Positions 1 through 9,618 of a stretch of 64,000 bases of DNA are shown one piece after another. Each line of letters opens with the position of its first letter. The first letter of the stretch is position 1. This DNA comes from CAIOYC01 sp965277345. GTDB taxonomy: Bacteria; Pseudomonadota; Alphaproteobacteria; Caulobacterales; Caulobacteraceae. The notes under the pieces are model-generated. The model worked only from the letters and a program-made list of their open reading frames with translations, was not told the DNA's origin and ran no database searches. The stretch spans positions 496,001 to 560,000 of the forward strand of contig CBDICI010000003.1 in assembly GCA_965277345.1 (NCBI GenBank). The letters run 5' to 3'. The position numbers were made by a program, and so were the translations under genes.

Positions 1-1539
1 GACAATGCCCGGCGGCTGGACATCCTGCTCTATGGCCAGCAGGGCCCGGCGGCGCGGGCCATGCTCGACCTTGTTCCCGCCGACCTGCGGGCCGAAGGCG
101 AGGCGCGCATCGCGCTGCGCGCCGATCGCGGCGACGCCCCCGCCCTGGTGGAAAGCCTGCCGCCCTCGGTGCAGAACGATCCCGGCCTCGCCTTCGAGCG
201 CGCCCGCTATTACCGCAAGCGCAATCTCGACACCGTGGCGGTGCAGTACCTGCGCCAGTTGCCCACCGACCTGCCGCCGGAAATCAGCGCGCAGATCTGG
301 AACGAACGCCGCGCCCTGATGATGGCGGCGCTGCGCTCGGGCGATGTGACCGGCGCGCACAAGGCCGCCTCCGAGCATGGCCTGATCAGCGGACCCGACT
401 ATGCGGAGGCGGAGTTCTTCGCCGGCTGGATCGACCTCACCAAGCTGCACAATCCGGCCGAGGCGGACGAGCATTTCGCCCGCATCCAGACGGCGGGCTC
501 CTCGCCCATCACCCTGTCGCGGGCGCTCTACTGGCGCGGCCGGGCGGCGGAGGCGCGGGGCGAACACGCCCAGGCGCTGGATTTCTACGGCCAGGGCGCC
601 CAATACATCACCGCCTTCTACGGTCAGTTGTCGGCGGAGAAGGCGGGGCGCACCACCCTGGCGCTCAGCACCGATCCGGTTCCCACCACCGCGGATCGCG
701 ACCGGTTCGAGGCGCGCGATCAGGTGCGGGCCGCGCGTATGCTGGCCGAGGCCGGCGAGCGCGACACGATGCGGGTCTTCGTCCTCGGCAGCGACGACAT
801 ACTGCCCTCGGCGGAAGAATACGCCCTGATGGTCGACCTGGCGAAGAGCTATGGCGACCAGGACCTGTCCATGCGGGTGGCGAGGGCCGGCGCGCAGCGG
901 GGCTTCATGTTGCCCGAGCGCGCCTATCCGGTGCGGATGCCGCCGACGGGGGGCGGCCTGCCCGAGCCCGCCTTCAGCCTGGCCATCATCCGCCAGGAGA
1001 GCAATTTCGACCCCGGCCAGCGGTCGGGGCCGGGCGCCCGGGGCATGATGCAGCTCATGCCGGGCACGGCCCAGGCTGTGGCCCGTCACCTCGGCCTCGG
1101 CTATTCCGCCGCGCGGCTGAATGAGCCGGACTACAACATGCAACTCGGCTCCGCCTATCTCGGCGAGTTGTTGACCGATCAGGGCGGCTCCTATGTGCTT
1201 ACCGCCGCGGCCTACAACGCCGGGCCGGGCCGCGCGGCGCAGTGGGTGGCCAGTTGCGGCGACCCTCGCGGCGGGGCGACCGATCCCGCCGATTTCATCG
1301 AGTGCATCTCGATTTCGGAAACGCGCAACTATGTCATGCGCATCCTGGAGACCACCGAGGTCTATCGCGCCCGGCTGAACGGCGGGACGGCGGCGCTGAC
1401 CCTCACCGCCGACCTGAAGCGGGGTCAGTGGACGCCGGGGTCATCGGCCGCCGGGCCGGGGCCCCAGCCCTATATCGCGTCCCCCTCACCCTATTTCCCG
1501 TCCGGCCAGGCGACGTCGAGCGGCCCCTCGCGGCGGTAG
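1..1539 (+). CDS. Soluble lytic murein transglycosylase, 5'-truncated by window edge
   Basis: Cleaves peptidoglycan glycan strands in the periplasm with formation of 1,6-anhydro-MurNAc ends. The frame is open from base 1 and the ATG at 61 is internal, since in-frame residues before it (DNARRLDILLYGQQG) look like the Slt helical superhelix, so the true start and signal peptide lie upstream. The first two thirds are TPR-like helical repeats. The C-terminal GH23 goose-lysozyme-like domain carries the catalytic Glu in IIRQESNFDP (codon 997-999), then RGMMQLMPGTA, AAYNAGPGR and SETRNYVMRI, all family hallmarks. The tail after about 1440 is low-complexity Pro/Ser. About 512 codons are visible. Family assignment is firm; the specific Slt subtype is not. 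Confidence 0.95.
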   Translation, partial: DNARRLDILLYGQQGPAARAMLDLVPADLRAEGEARIALRADRGDAPALVESLPPSVQNDPGLAFERARYYRKRNLDTVAVQYLRQLPTDLPPEISAQIWNERRALMMAALRSGDVTGAHKAASEHGLISGPDYAEAEFFAGWIDLTKLHNPAEADEHFARIQTAGSSPITLSRALYWRGRAAEARGEHAQALDFYGQGAQYITAFYGQLSAEKAGRTTLALSTDPVPTTADRDRFEARDQVRAARMLAEAGERDTMRVFVLGSDDILPSAEEYALMVDLAKSYGDQDLSMRVARAGAQRGFMLPERAYPVRMPPTGGGLPEPAFSLAIIRQESNFDPGQRSGPGARGMMQLMPGTAQAVARHLGLGYSAARLNEPDYNMQLGSAYLGELLTDQGGSYVLTAAAYNAGPGRAAQWVASCGDPRGGATDPADFIECISISETRNYVMRILETTEVYRARLNGGTAALTLTADLKRGQWTPGSSAAGPGPQPYIASPSPYFPSGQATSSGPSRR

Positions 1540-1606
1540 GGTTCGCCACCAATCCGCGCGATCCGCGTTTGAGTGTTCAGATTGACCACCGCCGAAGGAA
1601 GCACCG

Positions 1607-2074
1607 ATGCGTCGTGTCCTGCTCGCCTCCGCCGCCACCGCCCTGTTGCTCGGCGGTTGCTCGACCATGAGGGAAGATGTGTTCCACGAGCAGCCCTGGC
1701 GGCTTACCCGCGTGGCCGGCGAGGTAGATTACGAATTGCTCGACTCGGTGCTGTTCGCCACCGATTCGGCCCAGCTCTCGCCCCGCGCCGAACGGGTGAT
1801 CGAGGATCTCGCGGTGGAGGTGCGGCACGACAACGACGCCAGCGTCATCGTCGACGGCTATACCGATACTGTCGGCAGCCCGGAGCACAACCTTGAGCTC
1901 AGCCGGGTGCGCGCCGCCTCGGTGGCCGAGGCGCTGGCGCAGAACGGCATCTCTCGCAACCGCATCCAGATCCACGGCTATGGCGAGACCCATCTGGCCG
2001 TGCCGACGCCGGACCAGACCAAGGATCGGCGCAATCGCCGCGTGGTCATCCGCGTATTGAGTCCCGCCAGCTAG
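1607..2074 (+). CDS. OmpA-family peptidoglycan-associated lipoprotein
   Basis: A 155-residue predicted outer-membrane lipoprotein with a Pal-like layout. The N-terminus is a lipoprotein signal ending in the lipobox LLGGC, so Cys18 is the likely lipidated residue. The OmpA C-terminal peptidoglycan-binding domain fills residues about 45-150, with the conserved pattern GYTDTVGSPEHNLELSRVRA followed by RIQIHGYGE and a RRVVI strand. An AAGGAAG ribosome site precedes the ATG. It follows the lytic transglycosylase by 67 bases in the same direction, a sensible pairing for cell-wall genes. It lacks the N-terminal beta-barrel of OmpA and is shorter than Pal, so a specific name is not justified. Confidence 0.9.
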   Translation: MRRVLLASAATALLLGGCSTMREDVFHEQPWRLTRVAGEVDYELLDSVLFATDSAQLSPRAERVIEDLAVEVRHDNDASVIVDGYTDTVGSPEHNLELSRVRAASVAEALAQNGISRNRIQIHGYGETHLAVPTPDQTKDRRNRRVVIRVLSPAS

Positions 2075-2086
2075 CTGGACACGCGC

Positions 2087-3067
2087 TCAGACCGGGATGG
2101 CCAGCGCCCGGACGAACACCTCCGGATCGACATTGCCGCCGGAAGCGATCACCAGCACCGTCATGCCGGTCAGGTCGAGCTTGCCCGCGAGCGCCGCCGC
2201 CAGCGCCACGCAGCCCCCCGGCTCCACCACCAGCTTGAGCCAGCGAAAGGCGAAGGCCATGCCGTAGAGCACCTCCGTGTCGGTCACCGTGAGCGCGCCG
2301 GTCAGGCGGGGCCGATTGATGGCGAAGGTAAGGTCGCCGGGCGTCGGCGTCAGCAGGGCGTCGCACAGGCCGCCCGCGGCGCGGGCATTGATCTGCCGAC
2401 GGCCGGAGGCGAGGCTGCGGCCATAGTCGTCGAACTCGAAAGGTTCGACGGCATAGCATCGGGCCGCCGGCGCCAGCGCGCCGATGACCAGCGCCGTACC
2501 GGCCATCAGGCCGCCGCCTGAGGTGGGACACAGCACGACATCCGCGACAAGTCCGAGCGCGGCGAGGTCCCCCGCCGCCTCCAGCGCGGCGGTGCCCTGG
2601 CCGGCGATGATGAACGGATCCTCGAACGGCGGCACGAGCACCGCGCCGCTTTCGCCCTGCACCCTGGCGGCGATCTCCTCCCGGCTCTCCGTGTGGCGGT
2701 CATAGAGGACGACCTCGGCGCCGTAGCCGCGCGTGGCGGCGATCTTCAGCTTGGGTGCATCGGCCGGCATGACGATGGTGGCCTCCACCCCGGCCATGGA
2801 AGCCGCCCTGGCCACCGCCTGCGCGTGGTTGCCGGAGGAGTAGGCCACGACGCCGCGCCGCTTCTCCGCCTCCGTCAGCCGCAGGATGCGGTTCGAGGCC
2901 CCCCGGAACTTGAACGAGCCGGTGTTTTGCAGCGGCTCGGCCTTCACGAACACCCGCGCACCCGTCGCCTGATCCAGCGCATCGACGCGGAGCAGCGGGG
3001 TATGGACCGCGACGCCGGCGATCAGCTCCGCGGCGTCCTCGATATCGTCGAAGCTGGGCGTCATCAC
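2087..3067 (-). CDS. PLP-dependent threonine/serine dehydratase family protein
   Basis: A fold-type II PLP enzyme that probably deaminates threonine or serine to the 2-oxo acid. The PLP lysine is in GSFKFRGASN (about residue 53), followed by SSGNHAQAVA, a glycine-rich phosphate loop SGGGLMAG and a C-terminal ASGGN. At 326 residues it lacks the ACT regulatory domain of biosynthetic IlvA, so a catabolic TdcB-like or serine-racemase-like role is likelier. The start is GTG at 3067 or the adjacent ATG at 3064. It begins 7 bases after the TetR gene in the same direction and is probably co-transcribed with it. Substrate is inferred from family only. Confidence 0.88.
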   Translation of the reverse strand: MMTPSFDDIEDAAELIAGVAVHTPLLRVDALDQATGARVFVKAEPLQNTGSFKFRGASNRILRLTEAEKRRGVVAYSSGNHAQAVARAASMAGVEATIVMPADAPKLKIAATRGYGAEVVLYDRHTESREEIAARVQGESGAVLVPPFEDPFIIAGQGTAALEAAGDLAALGLVADVVLCPTSGGGLMAGTALVIGALAPAARCYAVEPFEFDDYGRSLASGRRQINARAAGGLCDALLTPTPGDLTFAINRPRLTGALTVTDTEVLYGMAFAFRWLKLVVEPGGCVALAAALAGKLDLTGMTVLVIASGGNVDPEVFVRALAIPV

Positions 3068-3074
3068 CGCCGGG

Positions 3075-3710
3075 CTAGTCCCGGACCAGGCCGGCGAACA
3101 GGCCGTCGAGCATCAGCGCCATCAGCCCCTCGCGCTCGGCCCAGGCGAAGTTCGGCCGGACGATCAACAGCGCCACCAGGCCGTGGCAGGCCGACCAGGA
3201 GACCTGCGCGGTGTCCTCCACCCCACCCTTCAGCCGTCCGGTGTCGGAGATCGCCTGTACCGCGCCCAGAAACAGTTCGTAGCAGCGGTCGCTGACCTGC
3301 CGCATCCGGTCCACCTGCCCGTCGGTGAGGGCGGGGTGGGTGGAGCAATAGACCACCTGATAGGCGTTCGGATTGTCGAAGGCGAAGCGCATATAGGCGC
3401 CCAGCATCAGGCGCACCCGCGCCACGGGGTCCATCCGCAGGGCGGAGATTTCAGTGTTCTGCGCCAGGAGACGGGCGAAGGCGCTCTGGCAGATCTCCAC
3501 CAGAATCTCGCTCTTGTCGCGAAAATGCATGTAGAGCGCGGTGGAGGAGACGCCCACCTCATCGGCGATCCGGCGGATGGTGGCGCCCTCGTAGCCGTAG
3601 CTGAGAAAAACGCGCTCCGCCGCTTCGAGGATTTCCGCCCGGCGCAGGTGGCCGGAGCCCTTGGCCTTGCGCGCCGAGCGCTCCTGCTTGATCAATACGG
3701 CTTCATCCAC
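3075..3710 (-). CDS. TetR/AcrR-family transcriptional regulator
   Basis: A DNA-binding repressor-type regulator. The N-terminal HTH is clear: RRAEILEAAERVFLSYGYEG then ATIRRIADEVGVSSTALYMH, the classic TetR three-helix module, followed by a ligand-binding domain of the type found in many alphaproteobacterial TetR proteins. The reading frame extends upstream to 3842, but that part has no family character, so I place the start at GTG 3710 (211 residues, usual TetR size); TTG 3713 is an alternative. It sits directly upstream of the dehydratase gene, which it may control, and diverges from the glycosyltransferase at 3875. Ligand unknown. Confidence 0.85.
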   Translation of the reverse strand: MDEAVLIKQERSARKAKGSGHLRRAEILEAAERVFLSYGYEGATIRRIADEVGVSSTALYMHFRDKSEILVEICQSAFARLLAQNTEISALRMDPVARVRLMLGAYMRFAFDNPNAYQVVYCSTHPALTDGQVDRMRQVSDRCYELFLGAVQAISDTGRLKGGVEDTAQVSWSACHGLVALLIVRPNFAWAEREGLMALMLDGLFAGLVRD

Positions 3711-3874
3711 CAAGGCAGCGTCCCTCGCAGCAACAGGCCATGGCTTAACATAACGCGCCCGGAGGGGAAGAAGGGGCGCATCGCCCCACCCCACGGTTGA
3801 GAACAGACCGAACACAATTCTGGGTCGCTTTTGCCGACCCAAACGCCCGTTCAGGGTGATTCGGTGGGGTGGGC

Positions 3875-5299
3875 ATGTCGGCGATCCATGGTCTTGACGA
3901 TGAGGCGCCGCGGCCGCGCGGCTGCAGGATAGGGAGCGCGGCGTTCGGCCCCACCCCGGCGCAATGGCTGACGGCGGGACTGGTCTTGCTGGCGGTTTTG
4001 GCCGGCCTGTCGGTCGAGCCGGCGGTGACGAAGGGCGCGGTGCATGTTCTGATCGTCGCCGGGTGCGGGCTATCGGCCTGCGCCAAGCTGGCCCTGGCGA
4101 TCATCGCCCGCGCGCCCCCTGCGGTCGAGCCGCTACGACGAGACCGGCTGCCGCGCTATACCATCCTGGCGCCGATCTACCGGGAGGCGGCGGTGGCGGC
4201 GCAACTGGTGGCGGCGCTGACCGCCATCGACTATCCGCGCGACCGCCTGCAGGCCATCCTGATCCTGGAGCAGGACGACGAGGAGACGCTGGGCGCTCTC
4301 GCCTGGCTGCGCTTGCCGCCGTTCATCGAGGTCCTGGTGCGCCCGCCGGGCGGCCCGAGGACCAAGCCCAACGCCCTCAACGCCGCCCTGCCGCTGATGC
4401 GGGGCGAGCTGCTGGTGATCTACGATGCGGAAGACATCCCGGCCCCATACCAGCTCAGGGAGGCGGCCGCGCGCTTCCACGCCGAGCCGGACCTGGTCTG
4501 CCTGCAGGCGCCGCTCCGCATCGGCAATCCGGGCGCGGGCTTTCTGGCCCGCCAGTTCGCCCTGGAATACGCAGGGCTGTTCGAGGCGATCCTGCCGGGT
4601 CTGGCCCGCCTCGGCTCGCCCTTCCCGCTCGGCGGCACCAGCAACCATCTGCGTAGCCATGTCCTTAGGGCCGTCGGAGGCTGGGACGCCTTCAACGTGA
4701 CGGAGGACGCCGACCTCGGCTTCCGGATCGCGGGCCAGGGCCGGGTCGGGGTGATGGCCGCCGCGACGCGGGAGGACGCGCCCACGGCGCTCGACAACTG
4801 GCTGCCGCAGCGGGCGCGCTGGGTGAAGGGTTACATGCAGACCTGGGGCGTGCACATGCGCCGCCCGTTTGCAGGAGGATGGAGAAAACTCCTGGCCCTG
4901 CAGGCGACGCTGGGCATCGCCATCATGGGCGCCGCCTTGCACGGTCCGCTCATCCTGATGCTGGTCGCCGCGCTGGTCATCGACATCCTGCAAAAGTCGG
5001 CGGCGCCGTCGGTAATCGCGGACATCGGCATCCTGGTCGGCGGCTGGGCGGCGGCGGCGCTGACCAATGCGGTCGGGGCGCGGAGGGCGGCCCAGCGCAT
5101 GAGGGTCGTCGATGCACTGGGCTGCCTGGGCTATTGGCCGCTACAGTCGCTGGCCTTCTGGCTCGCCGTGCGGCAACTGATCCTGGCGCCGCATCGCTGG
5201 GACAAGACCACCCACGTCCCGTCCCTGGATGCGGGGGATGCGAACCGCGCGGCGCCACTGGACGCACCCTCGCCCTGGAGCGTAAGCCCGGCGGCGTGA
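3875..5299 (+). CDS. Membrane glycosyltransferase family 2 (cellulose-synthase-like)
   Basis: A processive-type GT2 enzyme anchored in the inner membrane that probably adds sugars to an extracellular polysaccharide or glycolipid. Two N-terminal membrane segments (about residues 30-50 and 57-77) precede the catalytic domain. Catalytic signatures are a nucleotide-sugar DAED, the acceptor-side TEDADLGFR and the QRARWVKGYMQTW (Q/RxxRW) motif. Several C-terminal hydrophobic helices follow. ATG 3875 is chosen over the in-frame GTG two codons upstream. Its stop overlaps the GTG of the next gene (GTGA), so it is coupled to two RNA methyltransferases with no obvious functional link. Donor and product are unknown. 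Confidence 0.88.
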   Translation: MSAIHGLDDEAPRPRGCRIGSAAFGPTPAQWLTAGLVLLAVLAGLSVEPAVTKGAVHVLIVAGCGLSACAKLALAIIARAPPAVEPLRRDRLPRYTILAPIYREAAVAAQLVAALTAIDYPRDRLQAILILEQDDEETLGALAWLRLPPFIEVLVRPPGGPRTKPNALNAALPLMRGELLVIYDAEDIPAPYQLREAAARFHAEPDLVCLQAPLRIGNPGAGFLARQFALEYAGLFEAILPGLARLGSPFPLGGTSNHLRSHVLRAVGGWDAFNVTEDADLGFRIAGQGRVGVMAAATREDAPTALDNWLPQRARWVKGYMQTWGVHMRRPFAGGWRKLLALQATLGIAIMGAALHGPLILMLVAALVIDILQKSAAPSVIADIGILVGGWAAAALTNAVGARRAAQRMRVVDALGCLGYWPLQSLAFWLAVRQLILAPHRWDKTTHVPSLDAGDANRAAPLDAPSPWSVSPAA

Positions 5300-6225
5300 A
5301 GCCGACCAGCGCCCCCCTCCCCCACCCCGGCATCGCCGCGTTCCCCCTGGTCGCGCGCACCCGTGGCTGGAGCGATTATGCCCTGCTGGACAGCGGCGAC
5401 GGCCGCAAGCTGGAGCGCTATGGGCCGATTACCGTGGTCCGGCCCGAACCGCAGTGCTGGTGGACGCCCAGGCTGGACGAAGCGGTCTGGGCCGGCGCGG
5501 ACGCCGTGTTCGACCCCGCCCCCACCGACGATGACGACGCCGGGCGGTGGAAGCCGCGCCATCCCCTGCCGGAAACCTGGCCCCTGGCCTGGGATGGGGC
5601 CCGGTTCCTGGCCCGCCTGACGCCTTTCCGCCATCTGGGCTTCTTCCCGGAGCAGGCGGCCAACTGGCGCCACCTGACCGAACGGCTGAACGGCCTGTCC
5701 GACGAGAGGCGCGTGCTGAACCTGTTCGGCTATACCGGCGTGGCCAGCCTCGCCGCCGCCGCCGCCGGGGCGCAGGTGACCCATGTGGACGCCTCCAAAA
5801 AGTCCGTCGGCTATGCGCGGGAGAACGCGTCCGCGTCGGGGTTCGAGGACCGGCCGATCCGCTGGATCGTCGAGGACGCCCGCCGCTATGTGCAGCGCGA
5901 GGTGCGGCGGGGCTCGCGCTATGAGGTCATCATCCTCGACCCACCCAAGTACGGGCGCGGGCCGACCGGCGAGGTGTGGCGCCTGTTCGAGGACCTGCCG
6001 GGCCTGCTGTCCGATTGCGCCGCCCTGCTGTCCGACCGGGCCGACAGCCTGATCCTGAACGCCTATGCCGCCCGCATCTCCGGCCTGTCGCTGGCCTACC
6101 TGATGGCGCAGGCCACCGCCGGGCGTGGCGGACGGATCGACTGGGGCGAACTGGCCCTGGTGGAAGAGGGCGAAGACGCCCGCGAGATCGGCCTGTCCTT
6201 CTTCGCGCGCTGGACGAGATCATGA
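5296..6225 (+). CDS. Class I SAM-dependent rRNA methyltransferase (RlmK/RlmI-like)
   Basis: A predicted SAM-dependent nucleic-acid methyltransferase of 309 residues. Motif I is NLFGYTGVASLAAAAAGA, followed by the acidic strand THVDASKKSV. The catalytic loop DPPKYGRGP is typical of the COG1092 (RlmI/RlmK-like) 23S rRNA cytosine-5 or guanine-7 methyltransferases. The N-terminal part is a short beta-rich domain rather than a full PUA domain. The GTG start overlaps the glycosyltransferase stop and the stop overlaps the next ATG (ATGA), so translation of all three genes is coupled. The exact target nucleotide cannot be read from sequence. Confidence 0.85.
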   Translation: MKPTSAPLPHPGIAAFPLVARTRGWSDYALLDSGDGRKLERYGPITVVRPEPQCWWTPRLDEAVWAGADAVFDPAPTDDDDAGRWKPRHPLPETWPLAWDGARFLARLTPFRHLGFFPEQAANWRHLTERLNGLSDERRVLNLFGYTGVASLAAAAAGAQVTHVDASKKSVGYARENASASGFEDRPIRWIVEDARRYVQREVRRGSRYEVIILDPPKYGRGPTGEVWRLFEDLPGLLSDCAALLSDRADSLILNAYAARISGLSLAYLMAQATAGRGGRIDWGELALVEEGEDAREIGLSFFARWTRS

Positions 6226-7016
6226 GTGAGATCAAGCGGATCACCTCGCTCACCAACCCGCTGGTCAAGGGCGTGCGGGCGCTGCACCTGCGCAAGGAAC
6301 GCGAGGAGGTGGGCCGCTTCCTGGCCGAAGGGCTGAAGATCGTCACCGAAGCGGTAGCGCTGGGCAGGGCGCCGCGCATCCTGCTCTACGGACCGGAAGC
6401 GGCGGATCATCCCGTACTGCGCCAGGTGGCCGGGGCGACGGCCGACGCGGGCGGCGAGGTGATCGAGGTAACCCCCGACATCCTTGGGAAAATCTCGCGG
6501 CGGGATAATCCCCAGACCGTGGTGGCGGTGTTCGATCAGGCCTTTGCGCTGTTGGACACACTCGTACCTGAAAGCTGCGAGGTATGGGTGGCGCTACATG
6601 CCGTACGCGATCCCGGCAACCTCGGGACCGTCGTGCGCACGGCGGACGCGGCGGGGTGTGGCGGCGTGATCCTGGTGGGCGAATGCTGCGACCCCTATTC
6701 GGTGGAGGCGGTGCGCGCCACCATGGGGTCGATCTTCGCGATCCCGATCTACAAGGCCACGATCCCCGACTTTCTGGCCTGGCGGGACCGCTGGCCAGGT
6801 TCGGTGGTGGGAACGCTGCTTACCGCCACCGTCGATCATCGCCAGGCCGACTATCGCCGCCCGACGCTGCTGCTGATGGGCAATGAACAACAGGGCCTCA
6901 CCCCTGAACTCGCCGCCGCCTGCGACGTGAACGTGAAAATCCCCATGCGGGGCCGGGCCGACAGCCTGAACCTGTCCGTCGCCACCGGCATCATGATCTA
7001 TGCGGCGGGCGGCTGA
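6222..7016 (+). CDS. TrmH/SpoU-family RNA 2'-O-methyltransferase
   Basis: A SPOUT-class RNA ribose methyltransferase of 264 residues. The N-terminal part is a SpoU substrate-binding-like domain (KRITSLTNPLVKGVRALH and GRFLAEGLKIV). The catalytic domain has the three signature motifs: RDPGNLGTVVRTADA, LLLMGNEQQGLTPE (SAM-binding knot) and IPMRGRADSLNLSVATGI. Homologues methylate 23S rRNA or tRNA riboses; which one here is not determinable. The ATG overlaps the preceding methyltransferase stop. Together with its neighbour it forms a paired RNA-modification cassette. Confidence 0.92.
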   Translation: MSEIKRITSLTNPLVKGVRALHLRKEREEVGRFLAEGLKIVTEAVALGRAPRILLYGPEAADHPVLRQVAGATADAGGEVIEVTPDILGKISRRDNPQTVVAVFDQAFALLDTLVPESCEVWVALHAVRDPGNLGTVVRTADAAGCGGVILVGECCDPYSVEAVRATMGSIFAIPIYKATIPDFLAWRDRWPGSVVGTLLTATVDHRQADYRRPTLLLMGNEQQGLTPELAAACDVNVKIPMRGRADSLNLSVATGIMIYAAGG

Positions 7017-7066
7017 AAAGCGCCTGTGAGTGCAGGCGGCCGCCACAGACCCAAGCTGCCACGGGC

Positions 7067-9520
7067 TCACGTTCCGCGCGGCTTGGCGCGCAGGGTGGGC
7101 GGGGCGGTGGTGGGGTCTTCGGGCCAAGGGTGCCTGGGATAGCGCCCCTTCATCTCGGTGCGCACATCCCGCCACGATCCCCGCCAGAAACCCGGCAGGT
7201 CCCGGGTCACCTGCACCGGCCGATGGGCGGGCGAGGTCAGCGCCAAGGTCAGCGGCGCCCGGCCGTTCGCCAAGGTCGGGTGGACCGTCACGCCATAGAG
7301 CGCCTGCACGCGCACCTCCACCCGCGGCCCCCCGTCTGCGGCATAGTCGATGGCGAAGCTGTCGCCGGTGGGGCCGGTGAAGCGGGGCGGCGCCAGGGTC
7401 TCCAGCCGTCGCTGCTGATCATGGGGAACCAGGGTGCGAACCGCGCCGTCGAGATCGCCCGATGACACCCGGTCCAGCCCGCCCCGCCCCGCAATGAGCG
7501 GCTCCAGCCAGTCTTCCAGCCGCGCCAGCAAGGCGGCGTCCGACAGATCCGTCCAGTCCCCGCCCTCAAGCTTGCGAAGGAAGGCGATGCGGGCGCGCAG
7601 GCTCACCGTCGCCTCGCCCCAGTTCAGGGCGCTTAGGCCCTCCCGGCGCAGGCGATCGAGCAGGGCCCGCGTCAGCAGCGCGGGCGGCGGGGCGTCCACG
7701 CGTCGCTCCAAGACCATCAGCCGGTCGAGATAGGTGTGCTCATAGGCCGTGGCCTTGCCGCCGGCCCCGAGTTCCACGTTCACTTCGGTACGCAGGCGAT
7801 GGGCGAGCACGGCCAACACCTCGGCCTCATCTATCCGCGCCGCCAGCAGCACCCGGTCGCGCTGGGCGCCGCCGCCGAGGTCCGCCGCCACGATCCAATC
7901 CGCCCGCGCCAAGGCGTCGGTCTGCTCGACGAACACCGCCCGGCCGGTGGTCAGGCGGAACTCGCCCGGTGGTCCGCGGCGTTTGGCGGCGCGTTCGGGA
8001 TAGGCCGCCAGCAGCAGGGCGCCGATGCTGGCTCCCCCACCTCCGGCCCCGCCCGCCGCTCTGGCCCAGCGCGCCGCCAGGGCCTGCGCCTGCCGCGCCC
8101 GCTCCGACCGGTCGCGAGCGAGGTCGGTCAACCGGTCCTCAAGATCGGTGGAGAGGCCGCCAAGTCCGCGCTCGCCGAGCAGGGCGGCGATGCGGGCCGC
8201 GGGGAGCGCCGCCCCCGTTTCCGCGCCCCGCGCCACCATGTGCGCCAAGCGCGGCGGGAGGGGCAGACGGGCCAGCGTGCGCCCGTGCGGGGTCAGCCGC
8301 CCCGCCGCGTCGAGCGCCTGCAGCCCGGTCAGCAGCGCCCTGGCCTCCCGCCAGGCGGTGGCGGGGGGCGGGTCGAGGAAGGCGAGACCGTCCGTCGAGT
8401 CCGCGCCCCACACCGCCAGATCGAGGGCCAGACCGGAGAGGTCGGCCTCCAAAATCTCCGGCCGGTCGAAGGGGGTGAGGGCGCGGGTCTCCGCCTCCTC
8501 CCACAGACGATAGCAGACGCCGGGTTCGGTGCGCCCCGCCCGTCCCCGCCGCTGGTCCGCGCTCGCCCGGCTGACGCGCACGGTCTCCAGCCGGGTGAGG
8601 CCGCTGGACGCATCGAAGCGGGGCGTGCGCGACAGCCCGGCGTCGATCACCACGCGCACACCCGCCAGCGTCAGGCTGGTCTGCGCGATCGCGGTGGCCA
8701 GCACCACCTTGCGCCGACCGGGCGCGGCGGGCTCCAGGGCGCGGTCCTGTTCGGCCGGCGGCAAGGCGCCGTAGAGCGGCGCCAGCTCCACATCGGCGGG
8801 CAGCCGCTCGGCCAGCAGACCAGCGGTGCGGCGGATCTCGCCCTGGCCCGGCAGGAAGACCAGCACGCCGCCGACCTCTTCCGCCAGCGCCTTGCGTACC
8901 CCCCTGGCCGCGCGCGCCTCCAGCCGCTCGGCCGGGTCGCGACCGAGATAGCGCGTCTCCACCGGATAGGTGCGGCCCGTACTCTCGATCACCGGCGCGT
9001 CGCCGAGCAGGGCCGCCACGCGGGCGCCGTCCAGAGTGGCCGACATGACCAGAAGCTTCAGGTCGGGTCGCAGCACCGCCTGCGCGTCACGGGCCAGGGC
9101 CAGGCCGAGGTCCGCGTCCAGACTGCGCTCGTGGAACTCGTCGAACAGGACGGCGGCGACGCCTTCCAGCCCCGGATCGTCCAGGATCATGCGGGTGAAC
9201 ACCCCCTCGGTCACCACCTCGATCCGGGTGCGACCCGAGACGCGGCTCTCCATCCGAACGCGGAACCCCACCGTTTCACCCACCGGTTCGCCCAAGGTCT
9301 GCGCCATTCGGTTGGCCGCCGCCCGCGCCGCCAGCCGCCGGGGCTCCAGCACGATCAGCTTGCTCCCCCGGGCCCAGAGCTGGTCCAGGAGGGCGAGGGG
9401 AACCACCGTGGTCTTGCCGGCGCCGGGCGGCGCCACGAGCACGGCCGCGTCGTGCGTCGCCAGCGCCTGCATCAGGGCGGGCAGCGCCGCATGGATAGGC
9501 AGATCGGACGTCGACGGCAT
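7067..9520 (-). CDS. hrpB: ATP-dependent RNA helicase HrpB
   Basis: A DEAH-box-type superfamily 2 helicase of 817 residues from the ATG at 9520 (824 from an in-frame ATG at 9541). Walker A is PPGAGKTT near the N-terminus, Walker B reads DEFH (the HrpB variant of DEAH), motif III is MSATLDG, and the QRRGRAGRTEPGVCYRLW motif VI is clear. The HA2-like domain and the HrpB-specific C-terminal domain follow. E. coli HrpB has no firmly assigned cellular role. The gene is monocistronic here and converges with the preceding methyltransferase gene. A long antisense frame across it is a composition shadow. Confidence 0.96.
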   Translation of the reverse strand: MPSTSDLPIHAALPALMQALATHDAAVLVAPPGAGKTTVVPLALLDQLWARGSKLIVLEPRRLAARAAANRMAQTLGEPVGETVGFRVRMESRVSGRTRIEVVTEGVFTRMILDDPGLEGVAAVLFDEFHERSLDADLGLALARDAQAVLRPDLKLLVMSATLDGARVAALLGDAPVIESTGRTYPVETRYLGRDPAERLEARAARGVRKALAEEVGGVLVFLPGQGEIRRTAGLLAERLPADVELAPLYGALPPAEQDRALEPAAPGRRKVVLATAIAQTSLTLAGVRVVIDAGLSRTPRFDASSGLTRLETVRVSRASADQRRGRAGRTEPGVCYRLWEEAETRALTPFDRPEILEADLSGLALDLAVWGADSTDGLAFLDPPPATAWREARALLTGLQALDAAGRLTPHGRTLARLPLPPRLAHMVARGAETGAALPAARIAALLGERGLGGLSTDLEDRLTDLARDRSERARQAQALAARWARAAGGAGGGGASIGALLLAAYPERAAKRRGPPGEFRLTTGRAVFVEQTDALARADWIVAADLGGGAQRDRVLLAARIDEAEVLAVLAHRLRTEVNVELGAGGKATAYEHTYLDRLMVLERRVDAPPPALLTRALLDRLRREGLSALNWGEATVSLRARIAFLRKLEGGDWTDLSDAALLARLEDWLEPLIAGRGGLDRVSSGDLDGAVRTLVPHDQQRRLETLAPPRFTGPTGDSFAIDYAADGGPRVEVRVQALYGVTVHPTLANGRAPLTLALTSPAHRPVQVTRDLPGFWRGSWRDVRTEMKGRYPRHPWPEDPTTAPPTLRAKPRGT

Positions 9521-9618
9521 TGTTACGGTGGCGTGAACCATGACCCTTGACCCGGGGGCGCCGGTACGGCCTTCTGCCCCATCCGTTTGGTAGGCCCCGC
9601 GTGGGCATAGGGGGAAGC

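Noticed and set aside
3711..3842. N-terminal extension of the TetR gene to ATG 3842
   Set aside because: The additional 44 residues have no family character and would make the protein longer than typical TetR regulators; the region is more likely the divergent promoter.
7736..9550. 604-codon open frame on the plus strand opposite hrpB
   Set aside because: Rich in Arg, Gly, Gln and His with no domain, and fully antisense to a complete helicase gene. It is a third-position GC shadow. The same holds for long antisense frames at 17594-19102, 31839-33047, 35422-37374, 44530-46143 and 48851-50845.
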